This document shows, piece after piece, positions 26,593 through 35,555 of a DNA stretch of 38,854 nucleotides. Made by a program: the position numbers and the translations under genes. Position 1 is the first letter of the stretch. Every line of letters begins with the position of its first letter. This stretch comes from Planctomycetota bacterium (GTDB lineage: Bacteria; Planctomycetota; UBA8108; JACQVS01): positions 1-38,854 of the forward strand of contig JANQLS010000127.1 in assembly GCA_028280485.1 (NCBI GenBank), written 5' to 3'. A model generated the notes under the pieces. It ran no database searches and had not been told where the DNA came from. It was given only the letters and a program-made list of their open reading frames with translations.

Positions 26593-27026
26593 TGTATTTT
26601 TTCGCTTGGTTGTGGCGGTAAGAACTTTGTTGATTCCATGTTCCAACGATTCCTCCATCGATGAGATAAGAGGATGAATTGGAATCTTGTATTCTAAAAC
26701 AAAACAGGACAACTTACTTTGCCGTAGAGGGTGAAATGTGATTTTAATTTGGGGTTTTGAACTTGGGTCGCTCAGCGATATTTCTGTAAGGTGTTTGTTT
26801 ACTTTTGCTTATCGGGATTGTTTTGAGTTTGTCTCTATTTGTCTACTTCACAATTTTTAAGTTCCTCATTGAAGATAGTCATTCTTCAAAAGGGCGTGTC
26901 TGAAGCATACTTTGAGCCTGAGAATTCATTAGTAAGCCCGAAGCTTTAGCGAGGGATAAAACTGCTAAACGATTTTAAATATTCGTGGAGACCGCACTCG
27001 GAGAGTGTGGACTACTTAAGTGACGA
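26593..27026. other. intergenic region with a 26-bp dispersed repeat
   Basis: No gene was found. Positions 26934-26959 repeat 22974-22999 exactly (AAGCCCGAAGC, then TTTAGCGAGGGATAA). A small hairpin CCGCACTC/GAGTGTGG follows near 26992-27010. The rest shows nothing further. Confidence 0.5.
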
Positions 27027-28538
27027 CTACTTTGGAAGGACTAAAGGTGGTAACTTTAGATTCTTGACTTCCGACAAATCCAAATTCTTTACTGATCCTT
27101 GTTCGAGGAAAGCCTGGTCGAGACGTTGGACTTCAGGTCCAAAAACTCCGTGCCCACTGGGAACCACGACATGGAGGCTGCTGGGAAGATGGCGAGCGGC
27201 CTCTTCACCCCATTCCGGAGCTGTCGAGGGATCGTGAGTGCCCGAGAAGAGAAGAACGGGTATATCGACATTGACCGGCTCACCAAAGTCTTTAGGAACT
27301 TTGGTGTAAGGCCAAATGGCCGCTACTTCCATTTGAGTACGGATGCGAGTTTCTCCGAGAAAAGTTCCGGCGCAAGCTTTAGCGATCTCTTCAGGGTTGA
27401 TGCGTGAAATATCCTCACTGCTCGTCACACACATCAACATGCCCCAGGAGATGTTGTTACGAAGACTCCGGTTCAGACGTAAAGCAGCCTGAGCGAGTTC
27501 GCGGAAGTCACCTTTGTAGGCTTTCTTTAACAGCAATGGAAGACGTCGATTGGATTCCATCAAATACAACTGCAGCCTTACGGCTTCGGCGAACGCGTTG
27601 CGATCGAATGTAATTTGATGTTCTTTTCTAGTGCTGGGATGTGAGACTAAAACTTTTGCGGGCTCCTTTTCCAGTCGTAAAAGCGTCGCCTTAAAGTGGG
27701 CTTCGATGTTGGGAAACGCTTTGGCGTACCTTGGTGTCGATCGAATTTCCTTGAAGATCAGATCGAGTGCATTTTGTGCACTTCTTGCATGGGGCAATGG
27801 ATTTAGAAATGAGATCGGCTGAATCCCCTGAAGCGAAGCGCTGCGAATTGTTTTTGGATGGCGTCTCATATAAACAAGAGCCGCTCTTGTTCCGTAGCTA
27901 CCGCCACGAAGGTTGATCTTTTTGTAGCCGAGTGCGTCGCGAATCTCATCAAAATCATCGACCGAGTTGTTGGTCGTGTATTGCTTCAAATCGGCCCGTT
28001 TCTTTAACCTGGGTAGTGCTTTCTTGTAGATCTTTGGTTGAAAACGCGACTCAAAGTAACCCTGCAGATTGTCATTTCCCCCGGGCAGCCAGACTTGCAG
28101 ACGATTTGAACTTCCAGTTCCTCGTTGATCAATTAAGACGACGTCTCGTTTCTTGCGAATCCATCCTTTTACCTGTTGATGAAAAAACTTTGTTGCAGCA
28201 GCACCCGGGCCACCATGCAGAATAAACACCGGGTCAGGGGAAGGGTTTTCGCTTTGTGCTGGCAGTATGATCATGCCGATCTTGATCGAGCGACCTCGGT
28301 AAGTCGTGCGATTTTCAGGTACCAAAAAATAACCTTGAATGAGAACGCTATTTGATTCTTTGTGTTCGACTCGTTCGAGTTCCAGCCGAGGATTAGCCTT
28401 GGCTAGCGTCAAGAGTCTCGAACAGACACGTTCTTGATTATTGGGGTATTCCTGTTGTGCATGTAGGTTTGGAGCCCAACAGGTGAGGAGAATAATACTG
28501 AGGTAATGTCGTCGATACTGATAATTAAAGGAGAGCAA
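27027..28538 (-). CDS. exported alpha/beta hydrolase, proline iminopeptidase/TAP-like
   Basis: A 503-aa protein. The signal peptide ends near LHA-Q (27/28). The hydrolase core has oxyanion motif HGGPG (108-112), DQRGTGSS, nucleophile GGSYGT (Ser214), Asp436 in SGTHDPSTAP and His463 in PSGHGVFG. It has a long helical cap (about 235-410) as in tripeptidyl or prolyl aminopeptidases of the S33 family. The frame opens with TTG and has no clear ribosome-binding site, so the start is uncertain. It probably trims peptides or esters in the periplasm. It stands alone and diverges from the redoxin gene. Confidence 0.82.
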   Translation of the reverse strand: MLSFNYQYRRHYLSIILLTCWAPNLHAQQEYPNNQERVCSRLLTLAKANPRLELERVEHKESNSVLIQGYFLVPENRTTYRGRSIKIGMIILPAQSENPSPDPVFILHGGPGAAATKFFHQQVKGWIRKKRDVVLIDQRGTGSSNRLQVWLPGGNDNLQGYFESRFQPKIYKKALPRLKKRADLKQYTTNNSVDDFDEIRDALGYKKINLRGGSYGTRAALVYMRRHPKTIRSASLQGIQPISFLNPLPHARSAQNALDLIFKEIRSTPRYAKAFPNIEAHFKATLLRLEKEPAKVLVSHPSTRKEHQITFDRNAFAEAVRLQLYLMESNRRLPLLLKKAYKGDFRELAQAALRLNRSLRNNISWGMLMCVTSSEDISRINPEEIAKACAGTFLGETRIRTQMEVAAIWPYTKVPKDFGEPVNVDIPVLLFSGTHDPSTAPEWGEEAARHLPSSLHVVVPSGHGVFGPEVQRLDQAFLEQGSVKNLDLSEVKNLKLPPLVLPK

Positions 28539-28706
28539 AAGAATGTTTCCAATTTCTTTTTCTGATATTGAAGCGATGTTTGTGGTTCGTTTTAAATGTC
28601 GATATTAAATTTCACAATTGGACTAGTTTATCTGAAGGTTAAAAATTTTAAAATAGAGTTCCTTTTATAGGTGTTTATTTAAAACTGAAAGAGAGGATTC
28701 CACACA

Positions 28707-29186
28707 ATGAACGAAGCAGCACCTCAAGAGTTCCAAGAATGGTCCGTTGATCAGTGGTTTAACCATGAGGGGCAACTACGCTTGGCAGACCTTCGCGGCC
28801 GGGTTGTTGCTCTCGAAGCTTTCCAGATGCTCTGTCCTGGCTGCGTAACCCACGGCCTTCCTCAAGCCCAGCGGATCTTGGAGACGTTTTCAAAGGATGA
28901 AGTCGCGGTGGTCGGTCTACACACCGTATTTGAGCATCACGATGCCATGCAGCCTCATTCATTGAAGGCTTTTCTCTATGAGTATCGAATCCGTTTTCCA
29001 GTTGGTGTCGATCGACCTAGCGAAAAAGGTATTCCAGAGACAATGGAAAGATTCAAGTTGCGGGGTACGCCTAGTCTACTGCTCTTCGATCGACAGGGAA
29101 TTCTTAAGGCTCATCATTTTGGGGCCGTCTCCGACATGCAAATTGGGGCCGAAATAAGCAAACTTCTCAGTGAAGAAAACGATTAA
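28707..29186 (+). CDS. cytoplasmic TlpA/AhpC-like redoxin
   Basis: A 159-aa thioredoxin-fold protein of peroxiredoxin/TlpA type. The CPGC active site is at Cys43-Cys46, a cis-Pro is in RGTPSLLLFD (about 119), and a RVVALEAFQMLC strand leads into the motif. No signal peptide, so it works in the cytoplasm. GAGAGGA lies nine bases before the ATG. It probably reduces disulfides or peroxides. It is transcribed alone. Confidence 0.8.
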   Translation: MNEAAPQEFQEWSVDQWFNHEGQLRLADLRGRVVALEAFQMLCPGCVTHGLPQAQRILETFSKDEVAVVGLHTVFEHHDAMQPHSLKAFLYEYRIRFPVGVDRPSEKGIPETMERFKLRGTPSLLLFDRQGILKAHHFGAVSDMQIGAEISKLLSEEND

Positions 29187-29372
29187 AGCACAAACTCTCT
29201 GCAAATTCGGTGCATGAGATGTTTCAATAAATCCTGGAATGATTTCGAGCCCTACTTAAAAATAAGGTCAACTTTGGCGGCGAAGTTTCCTCAACAGCTG
29301 ACTTGACGGAGATTGAAATGATTGACCGCATTCATGCTAGTGATCTAAAAGCAGAGCGTTAGTCGAATAAAT

Positions 29373-31439
29373 TCATTTCAAGCTATCGCGCTTTTGAAGT
29401 TTTTTAATTTCATTCTCATTTAATACCCGCGACCAAATAGCCACGTCGTCGATGAACCCATCGAAGTTTCTTCCTTTCCCCTCACGATGCCCTCCGATCA
29501 CAAGTCCTCCGAATTCAGAAGCAGGTCCAGGAACTGGAAGGTGATGTTTTGCGATCTGCTTTCCGTTGAGGTAGAGAGATAACGACAACGAATCAAATGT
29601 GCAGGTGACATGGTTCCATTTTTTGAGTTCACTTCGAGGTATCAGGCAGTCGAAGCCTCCCAGTGATTTGGCGGTGGGGGCAGCTTCGGGGCGTGAAGCT
29701 GGGCTTAGGGTATGAGTGTACAACTGCAGGTTGATTTTATTTGGATCATCACAAGATCGGAGTCCTAATGAAATATGCCAAGCACTTTTATTATGGGGTT
29801 TACCCTCTGCAGTGGATTCGATGAGGAACATTCGATCAGTGGTTCCGTGACGAGGAAGCGAAGAGGGACGAAACCAAAGGGCATAGGTGTGTCGATCGGA
29901 ATTGTCGTCTAAGGGATTTCGATTAACATTTAAAAATTGCTGGAGATTCCGATCGAATCTCGCGACTCCACCTCTTTTTGAATCTCGGTATAGGATGCCT
30001 TCAGGGGATGGGTTTGGCTTCATTTCAAGTAAGTTTTTGAGAGCTCCACTGTTTGTGAAAGTATTTTCGAATGCCCAGTGAGCTCTTAGCCCTCGCTTTA
30101 AACCTTTATTTCTTTTTGGAGCTGAAAGTTGATCGAATGAAAGCACGACCTCTCGGTTTAATCGGTCGCCGGATTGACGGTATTGGGCTGTTAGTTTGGG
30201 GCCATTTTTATCTATGGTAGCAGATAATGAAAGGAATTGATGCCCTTCTACCAAGGACCATCGGAGTGAAGGATGGTAGACATCCAAACCCGTGATCGTT
30301 CTTTCGTGACCGGGGGATATCACAAAATCATGAAGGTCATAACCGACGCGTCGAGGATGCACCAAGTGTCGAGAAACGTGGATATCGCCACCGAGTAGAA
30401 CCACACCTGGGATATTTTCTTTTTTGATCAAATCAAAAAGTGCATCTCGTTCGTACCAATAGGTGAACATGTCATCGGTTTCGGAGTTTTTCTTGTCTTG
30501 CCAAATTGCACCCGAGGCTAAGACTTTAAAGGGGGCTTTAGAAGCTTTGAGCGATTCCTTAAGCCATTCCCATTGTTTCTCACCGAAGCAAGTCGGTTGT
30601 TTGGGGTCGATAACTGAAGCTGTTGTTTGGGAGAAATAACGCGGGTCGAGTAAGAAGAGCTCGATCAATCCCAGATCCGCTTTGTGATAGACACCTTCAG
30701 TTCCCGTTCCGTATTGACTATGAGCCCGATATTCTACAAAGGCTTGTCGGGTAAATTTTTTACCGCTCTTCATGTTGCGCCCATTGCCATTATTAAGTCC
30801 GAAATCATGGTCGTCCCAGGTACCGACAGTTGGAGTGTATTGAGCCAACTCTGAGAGTCCGGCCATCGCGAGAAATCTGCGGTGTCGGTTTCGGGCGACC
30901 TCTAACTTTGAACTATCGATGTAAGGTGTATCTCCCACTAAGACGAGCATGTTGGGGCGAACTTTTTTTATGTCGTCCCACATGGGATTATCTTCAATAT
31001 CAACGCAGGAGGTAAAGCATAGAGTGACCGCACCTTTTTTACGATTTTTTGAAGTGGTTTTGAAGGTACAGTTCTTGCCTTCGGCAAGGGGAGTTTCTGC
31101 TTTACCCTTTACAGATACGATGCGATAAGAGTACCGAGTGTTGGGATTCAATCCTTTGACTTCGAATTTCGCTACATAATCTTGTTCAGCCTTTGTTTCC
31201 ACTTCGAAGGTTTGGAATGAGGAGGGGTTCGTACCATCAGAAATATACAAACGAAGACGTTGTGAAATGGCTCCTCGACGAATGAGAAGGTAAGCTGATT
31301 CCGAATCGACATGCCCAACTACGGGCCCTACATTTTGTTGGGAATTATTTTTGTTCTTCTGGTCAGATTCTTTTCCCGTCAACAATGCAACGAATACCAG
31401 CAAGATGGTGGTTATCGGTAAAGAATTTCGAAGTCGCAT
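29373..31439 (-). CDS. exported PhoD-like phosphatase with LamG domain
   Basis: A 688-aa protein. Signal peptide (1-22), then an Ig/FnIII-like PhoD N-domain (about 35-130), then a metallophosphatase core: CFTSC (141-145), VGDTPYID (168-175), TWDDHDFG (207-214), LDPRYFS (264-270) and GGDIHVSRH (350-358). PhoD enzymes are Ca/Fe-dependent phosphodiesterases or phosphomonoesterases. Residues about 455-688 form a Concanavalin A-like LamG domain (HWAFENTFTN...DDVAIWSRVLN) probably binding glycans, so the phosphate substrate may be a phosphorylated polysaccharide or teichoic-like polymer. A CNNM-type transporter gene lies upstream on the same strand, about 230 bp away. Confidence 0.87.
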   Translation of the reverse strand: MRLRNSLPITTILLVFVALLTGKESDQKNKNNSQQNVGPVVGHVDSESAYLLIRRGAISQRLRLYISDGTNPSSFQTFEVETKAEQDYVAKFEVKGLNPNTRYSYRIVSVKGKAETPLAEGKNCTFKTTSKNRKKGAVTLCFTSCVDIEDNPMWDDIKKVRPNMLVLVGDTPYIDSSKLEVARNRHRRFLAMAGLSELAQYTPTVGTWDDHDFGLNNGNGRNMKSGKKFTRQAFVEYRAHSQYGTGTEGVYHKADLGLIELFLLDPRYFSQTTASVIDPKQPTCFGEKQWEWLKESLKASKAPFKVLASGAIWQDKKNSETDDMFTYWYERDALFDLIKKENIPGVVLLGGDIHVSRHLVHPRRVGYDLHDFVISPGHERTITGLDVYHPSLRWSLVEGHQFLSLSATIDKNGPKLTAQYRQSGDRLNREVVLSFDQLSAPKRNKGLKRGLRAHWAFENTFTNSGALKNLLEMKPNPSPEGILYRDSKRGGVARFDRNLQQFLNVNRNPLDDNSDRHTYALWFRPSSLPRHGTTDRMFLIESTAEGKPHNKSAWHISLGLRSCDDPNKINLQLYTHTLSPASRPEAAPTAKSLGGFDCLIPRSELKKWNHVTCTFDSLSLSLYLNGKQIAKHHLPVPGPASEFGGLVIGGHREGKGRNFDGFIDDVAIWSRVLNENEIKKLQKRDSLK

Positions 31440-31673
31440 ATCGCCTCGGTGGGTTTGAATTGGGCTTATTTACTATTTTGAAAATCAATGGAGTTCATCA
31501 GTCTACATTGTTGTCGAGCTCAATTACAGAGTCGTTACTCGATTCAGAGTGAATATTCAGCAGGGTTTTTGGAATAGATTCACGAAACTAATGAAGGCAG
31601 TACTATGAATCCCGTCGCTTTGAAAACGTCGTTCATTTCCTGTTTATTGGTGGTCTCTATCGATAGATAAGGA

Positions 31674-32726
31674 TCAGCCCTCTTCCCCGGAAGAATCCTC
31701 AGCCTGCCGTTTCCGCCGCCTTTCCCAAAGCTTCGTTGCATACGCTCGCATGTCTTCATTGGAATCAAATTCATCTGTGATTTCGATTCCTAGTAAAGTT
31801 TCTATGACATCTTCTAAACTGATGAGCCCCGCGAGCCCACCGTGCTCATCCTGAACGGTAAAGAGGTGCTCTCCGCGTTCAACGAAAATATCGAAGACTT
31901 GTCCTACGGTGATGTTGTCGGGAACTCCGTGGATCGGAATTGCAAGCTCTGACAATTTCTTTTCCGGATGACCATCGGCTTGTGAACGAACGATGCTGTA
32001 CCGAGTCACCATTCCGGTGATGACATCGAGATCTTTTTCGTAAATGGGAATCCTTGAGAATGACAACATTTTATGTTCGCGAAAAACATCTTGGACTTGC
32101 GTGTCTTTTTGGAAGGCGAAGACGACCGTCCTCGGAGTCATGATGTCTTTCACATTAATCATTTTAAATCGGATAAGGTTCTTAATGATTTTGACTTCTT
32201 CTTGAGTCAGGTTGCCTCCTTGTTGTCCCATTTCAGCCGTGTGAATAAGTTCATCTCGAGTCACTACGACTCCGTGTCCTTTGGAGCCCAGCAACTTAGC
32301 CAATTGCTTAAAGGTGACTACGAAGGGGTAGGTGATAAAGATAAAGGACTGAATTCCTCGAGCCGTCATGAAAGCTAAGCTTTTGCTATATGAAGCCCCT
32401 ATCGTTTTAGGAATGATTTCAGAGAGAACTAAAACCAGGATCGTCAATATTGCTGAGCCGATCGCTACAAATTCATTCCCGTAGATCTTTTGTATTTCAG
32501 CTCCAACCCCAGCAGCACCGATGGTGTGAGCGACTGTATTTAGGGTGAGAATGGCGGAGAGGCTGTTGTCGAGTTCCGACTTCACCTTTTGTAAGAGTAG
32601 GGCAGAGCTCTTGCCGGATTCAACTACAGAAGCGACGTAGGCTGGAGATAAGCTCAGTAAAACGGCCTCAAAGAGAGAGCAGAGGAAAGAAACGCCGATA
32701 GAGAGGAACAGGTAAAAGTAGAGCAT
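31674..32726 (-). CDS. CNNM/CorC family membrane protein (DUF21 plus CBS pair)
   Basis: A 350-aa protein. DUF21 transmembrane domain (about 1-165; FLCSLFEAVLLSLSPAYV, LVLSEIIPKTIGA) with the family proline-rich signature, then a CBS pair (about 190-320; KDIMTPRTVV, HLFTVQDEHGGLAGLISLED), and a short charged tail instead of a full CorC_HlyC domain. Such proteins are Mg2+ efflux or cation-homeostasis factors (CorC/YfjD type). They are often annotated as hemolysins, which they are not. Confidence 0.88.
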   Translation of the reverse strand: MLYFYLFLSIGVSFLCSLFEAVLLSLSPAYVASVVESGKSSALLLQKVKSELDNSLSAILTLNTVAHTIGAAGVGAEIQKIYGNEFVAIGSAILTILVLVLSEIIPKTIGASYSKSLAFMTARGIQSFIFITYPFVVTFKQLAKLLGSKGHGVVVTRDELIHTAEMGQQGGNLTQEEVKIIKNLIRFKMINVKDIMTPRTVVFAFQKDTQVQDVFREHKMLSFSRIPIYEKDLDVITGMVTRYSIVRSQADGHPEKKLSELAIPIHGVPDNITVGQVFDIFVERGEHLFTVQDEHGGLAGLISLEDVIETLLGIEITDEFDSNEDMRAYATKLWERRRKRQAEDSSGEEG

Positions 32727-32881
32727 GAGTTTCTTTTGCTTTAGGTGTAGGTCAAAAAGTCACTAGGTGTAGTTGAGTCAGCTATAACAGATTCATATTA
32801 AATAGGCTTGAATTCAAACTGCAACCCGATATTTATATACGGAAAATTAATAGTTGGATCGATTACCATTATTTCCATGAG

Positions 32882-33901
32882 TTGATTAGTACATTGGACC
32901 CCATCTCTCAAGCAGCCTTAGGTTCGGCGGTCGCCGGCCAATTCTGTTCAAAGCGTTTAGGTTCCTGGAGTTTACTTCTGGGAGCCTGCGGTGGAGCTTT
33001 GGCCGATATCGATGTCGTTTGGGGCGGCTTAGGTGATCCTGCATTACCTTGGGATTTGCACCGACACTTCACGCACGCGTTGATTTTTATTCCTGTCGGT
33101 GGAGTCTTGGCGGCTTTACCGTTCCTTTTGCTGAAGAAATTACGCGAAGAATGGAGATCTGTACTTTTAGCCTCTATTGTTGGTTACGCAACCCATGGCT
33201 TTCTCGATGCGGCGACGGCTTGGGGCACTTACCTCTATTGGCCTTTTTCAGATCAACGAGTGGGCTGGGACTGGATCAGTGTGATTGATCCATTGTTTAC
33301 TCTCCCCTTATTGGTGGGGATAGGGCTCACCGCCTCGCGTCCTAAGGGGATCACTCGATACGTCAATACGGTGGGCCTCATCGCAGCACTACTTTATTTG
33401 GGATTTGGTGTCGTTCAACACGAACGAGCGCTATCTGTTCAGCAAGACCTGGCCTCTTCCCGTGGGCACACTATGGAGCAACACCAAGTGACTCCCACTA
33501 TCGGGAATGTTTTGATCTGGCGGTCTCTTTACGTTCATGAAGGTCAGGTCTACGCTGACGGTATTCGTTTAATCCCAGGGCGGGATCCGGAGTTTCAACA
33601 AGGAACTTCACGTCCTAAATTTATTTTTGGCGATGACCTGACTGAAAGACAAAGAGACATCCTGAATCGACTCCATGTTTTCGCAGAAGGATATCTCGTT
33701 CAGGAAGATGATGGGCTCATTGGCGACCAAAGATTCTCATACGAGATTGCTGGTTTTCAGGCGCTTTGGGGGGTGAAGTTGTTAGCTGACAGTAAAGTCG
33801 ATGAGATCGTTTGGCATAATTCGCCATTTCCCGAAGGGCGTATTCAAGAGCTCATCCAAGCGCTGTTGAAGGGGAGGGGATTTGAGTCCTTCGCTCCGTA
33901 G
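32882..33901 (+). CDS. YdjM/DUF457-like membrane metal-dependent hydrolase
   Basis: A 339-aa protein with several membrane helices (about 95-185) and conserved early acidic/His residues: GGALADIDVVWG, HRHFTHAL, YATHGFLDAATAWG. These match DUF457 (PF04307), inner-membrane proteins with a predicted metal site. The start is a TTG at 32882; the nearest upstream ATG at 32877 leads to an immediate stop. A C-terminal soluble part (about 200-339) is unusually long for the family and unrecognised. It is divergent from the CNNM-like gene. Confidence 0.75.
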   Translation: MISTLDPISQAALGSAVAGQFCSKRLGSWSLLLGACGGALADIDVVWGGLGDPALPWDLHRHFTHALIFIPVGGVLAALPFLLLKKLREEWRSVLLASIVGYATHGFLDAATAWGTYLYWPFSDQRVGWDWISVIDPLFTLPLLVGIGLTASRPKGITRYVNTVGLIAALLYLGFGVVQHERALSVQQDLASSRGHTMEQHQVTPTIGNVLIWRSLYVHEGQVYADGIRLIPGRDPEFQQGTSRPKFIFGDDLTERQRDILNRLHVFAEGYLVQEDDGLIGDQRFSYEIAGFQALWGVKLLADSKVDEIVWHNSPFPEGRIQELIQALLKGRGFESFAP

Positions 33902-33975
33902 TTACTCATTGATAGATAGCTCTACTAATCATGGGTTTGTAACCGATGTTTGTGATTTACGTGGTCCCACACAAT

Positions 33976-34132
33976 CTAATTAGTTCCTGTTAAATAAACA
34001 GGAACTTGGGACCAACTCGGCCGCGAACATTGGCTCGAAGAGCCTATGTTTAGCGGGGTGAAAGCAAATCGTAGATTTGCTGGAACGATTGAAGCTGCCT
34101 CCGAAGGAGCTTGTTTCAACAAAACTAATTAG
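33976..34132 (-). repeat. MITE-like structured repeat, copy C (inverted)
   Basis: A 157-bp reverse-complement relative of copies A and B, bounded by CTAATTAG at both ends. It conserves hairpins (GCCTCCGAAGGAGC, AGCAAATC...GATTTGCT, GGCTCGAAGAGCC) and the AGTTCCTGTT/AACAGGAACT end hairpin. It lies exactly between two convergent genes, where it may also terminate transcription. Confidence 0.75.
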
Positions 34133-34156
34133 TCCCTGTTCTCCAGCAGGAATTCC

Positions 34157-34720
34157 TTAAATAAAGAGCGTTGCCTTAGAGTTCATAGCATCGGCTACAC
34201 AGGCGGTAGCACCTCCTAAGGTGACATCTTCTCTCAGTTCATCTTCGCCTATTCCCATGATCTCCATTGAAGTTTGGCAAGCGACTAACTTGACTCCTAA
34301 CTCGGTCGCTAAGTCAATTAATTCAGGGAGACTTTGAACATTCCTACGCTTCATAACGTTTTTAAAGAAAGCTGGGCCTACACCCAGCAAATTCATTCGT
34401 GATGTTCCAACTTTGTCAGGACCTGCCGGTAAACAAATCGATGTCATTTTTTCGAGTATAGATTTACTTTTAAGCCGAGCTTTTTTACGTATGGCAGCAA
34501 GGCCCCAAAAGGTGAAGAATATCGTTGTTTTTTTACCCGAGGCTTGAGCACCCACAGCTAAAACAAAAGCTGCCATGAGCTTGTCAAAATCACCACTGAA
34601 TGCTACTAAAGTCAATTGCTCTTCGCGAGACTCTTGAGCTTCAATCCTTTTTTCAAGCTGATCGATTTTAGCCAGTAACTTTTCAATTGTTACTTCTGAT
34701 TCTTGAACTGCCTGATTCAT
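34157..34720 (-). CDS. DrsE2-like DsrE/DsrF family protein
   Basis: A 187-aa protein. The N-terminal coiled coil (about 8-35) precedes a DsrE/F/DrsH-like fold: LTLVAFSGDFDKLMAAF, ASGKKTTIFFTFWGL, then cysteines Cys96, Cys148 in VACQTSMEIMG (the usual reactive site) and Cys174. Such proteins carry or sense persulfide sulfur. It lies 15 nt downstream of tusA on the same strand and belongs with it. No membrane segment, so it is soluble. Confidence 0.85.
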   Translation of the reverse strand: MNQAVQESEVTIEKLLAKIDQLEKRIEAQESREEQLTLVAFSGDFDKLMAAFVLAVGAQASGKKTTIFFTFWGLAAIRKKARLKSKSILEKMTSICLPAGPDKVGTSRMNLLGVGPAFFKNVMKRRNVQSLPELIDLATELGVKLVACQTSMEIMGIGEDELREDVTLGGATACVADAMNSKATLFI

Positions 34721-34735
34721 TATAAATTCTCTTTG

Positions 34736-34957
34736 TTATTGTTTTCTAACCACTGCTTTTAAGACATCGCCATGATCGAAACTTTCCAGCACATTCCCAG
34801 TCATCGTGGCCCAGGCTTCTATGTCTGCCTCAAAGGCTGGATCAGTAGCTTCAATCTCTAAGGTGTCCTGAGAGTCTAACTCTTTTATTGCTCTGCTCAC
34901 TTGCACGATGGGAAGAGGGCAGCGGAGATCTTTACAGTCGATCGTTTTATGAGACAT
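34736..34957 (-). CDS. tusA: TusA-family sulfur carrier
   Basis: A 73-aa sulfurtransferase. The DLRCPLPIVQ motif has Cys13 in the CPxP signature, with VLESFDHGD in the second half. It receives persulfide sulfur and passes it to tRNA thiolation, molybdenum-cofactor or sulfur-oxidation proteins. It is co-transcribed with the DrsE2-like gene and diverges from the DsrE/kinase pair by 199 bp. The wider tus/dsr set is not in the window. Confidence 0.87.
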   Translation of the reverse strand: MSHKTIDCKDLRCPLPIVQVSRAIKELDSQDTLEIEATDPAFEADIEAWATMTGNVLESFDHGDVLKAVVRKQ

Positions 34958-35058
34958 GATGGTTCCGATTAATAATTAGAAATGAGTAGTATTGATAACA
35001 ATCGCCAAAGCGTAGTATTTGGGAAATGTCCGCTCTTAGTTAATTTCGGCCTCATGCC

Positions 35059-35087
35059 TTGCCTACCTGAAGTAACTTTATTAATTA
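35059..35087 (+). promoter_or_regulatory. candidate promoter of the dsrE-kinase pair
   Basis: TTGCCT (35059-35064) and TAATTA (35082-35087) are separated by 17 bp in the divergent region between tusA and the DsrE gene. It is only a moderate match. No clear palindrome identifies a regulator. Confidence 0.3.
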
Positions 35088-35156
35088 TGAAAGGTTATTT
35101 CTCTCGTTGCCGATTATAAAGATAAGTTTTGTTAACTAGATTACTGGGAGATTTTA

Positions 35157-35543
35157 ATGGGCAAAAGAAAGTTTCAAATCGTCTTGATGACCGGTAAAGA
35201 AGACAATGGAAAGAGAGCTACTTTAGCATTCGCTTGTGGATTATCGTCCCTTGCTTCAGGTCATGAGACTTCGATCTTTCTTACTGGTGATGGAACTACT
35301 TGGGCATTTCAGGGCAGTGCCGACCAGATTGTAGCGCAAGGGTTTCCACCTATTTCACAGTTAATTCACCAATACATTAGCGAGGGCGGGAGTCTTTTGG
35401 TGTGTAGTGCTTGTAGTAAGCACTGTAGCTCTGGGCCACCTTCACAAGAAATTGATGAGAGTCGGTTCCATGAGGGGGTAAAAACTGTAGGATTCACAAC
35501 AGCGATTGCTAACGCAATAGCTGGTTCAAGTATATCTTTTTAG
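35157..35543 (+). CDS. DsrE-like small sulfur protein
   Basis: A 128-aa DsrE-fold protein: KFQIVLMTGKEDNGKRATLA, GHETSIFLTGDG, ISQLIHQYISEGGSLLVCSACSKHC and VGFTTAIANAI at the end. Cys83, Cys86 and Cys90 form the reactive set. GGGAG lies six bases before the ATG. Its stop is only 12 nt from the hybrid histidine kinase start, so the two are surely co-transcribed. It may bind or relay persulfide and act as a soluble sensory partner for the kinase, which has no sensor domain of its own. The last claim is inference. Confidence 0.8.
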   Translation: MGKRKFQIVLMTGKEDNGKRATLAFACGLSSLASGHETSIFLTGDGTTWAFQGSADQIVAQGFPPISQLIHQYISEGGSLLVCSACSKHCSSGPPSQEIDESRFHEGVKTVGFTTAIANAIAGSSISF

Positions 35544-35555
35544 ATCTCACCATAG

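Noticed and set aside
29242..29362. short open stretch ending MIDRIHASDLKAER
   Set aside because: Only about 40 codons, no ribosome-binding site and no recognisable family; perhaps a gene remnant, too weak to list.
31674..32726. Hemolysin
   Set aside because: The old name for CorC/TlyC-like DUF21-CBS proteins; motifs indicate cation homeostasis instead.
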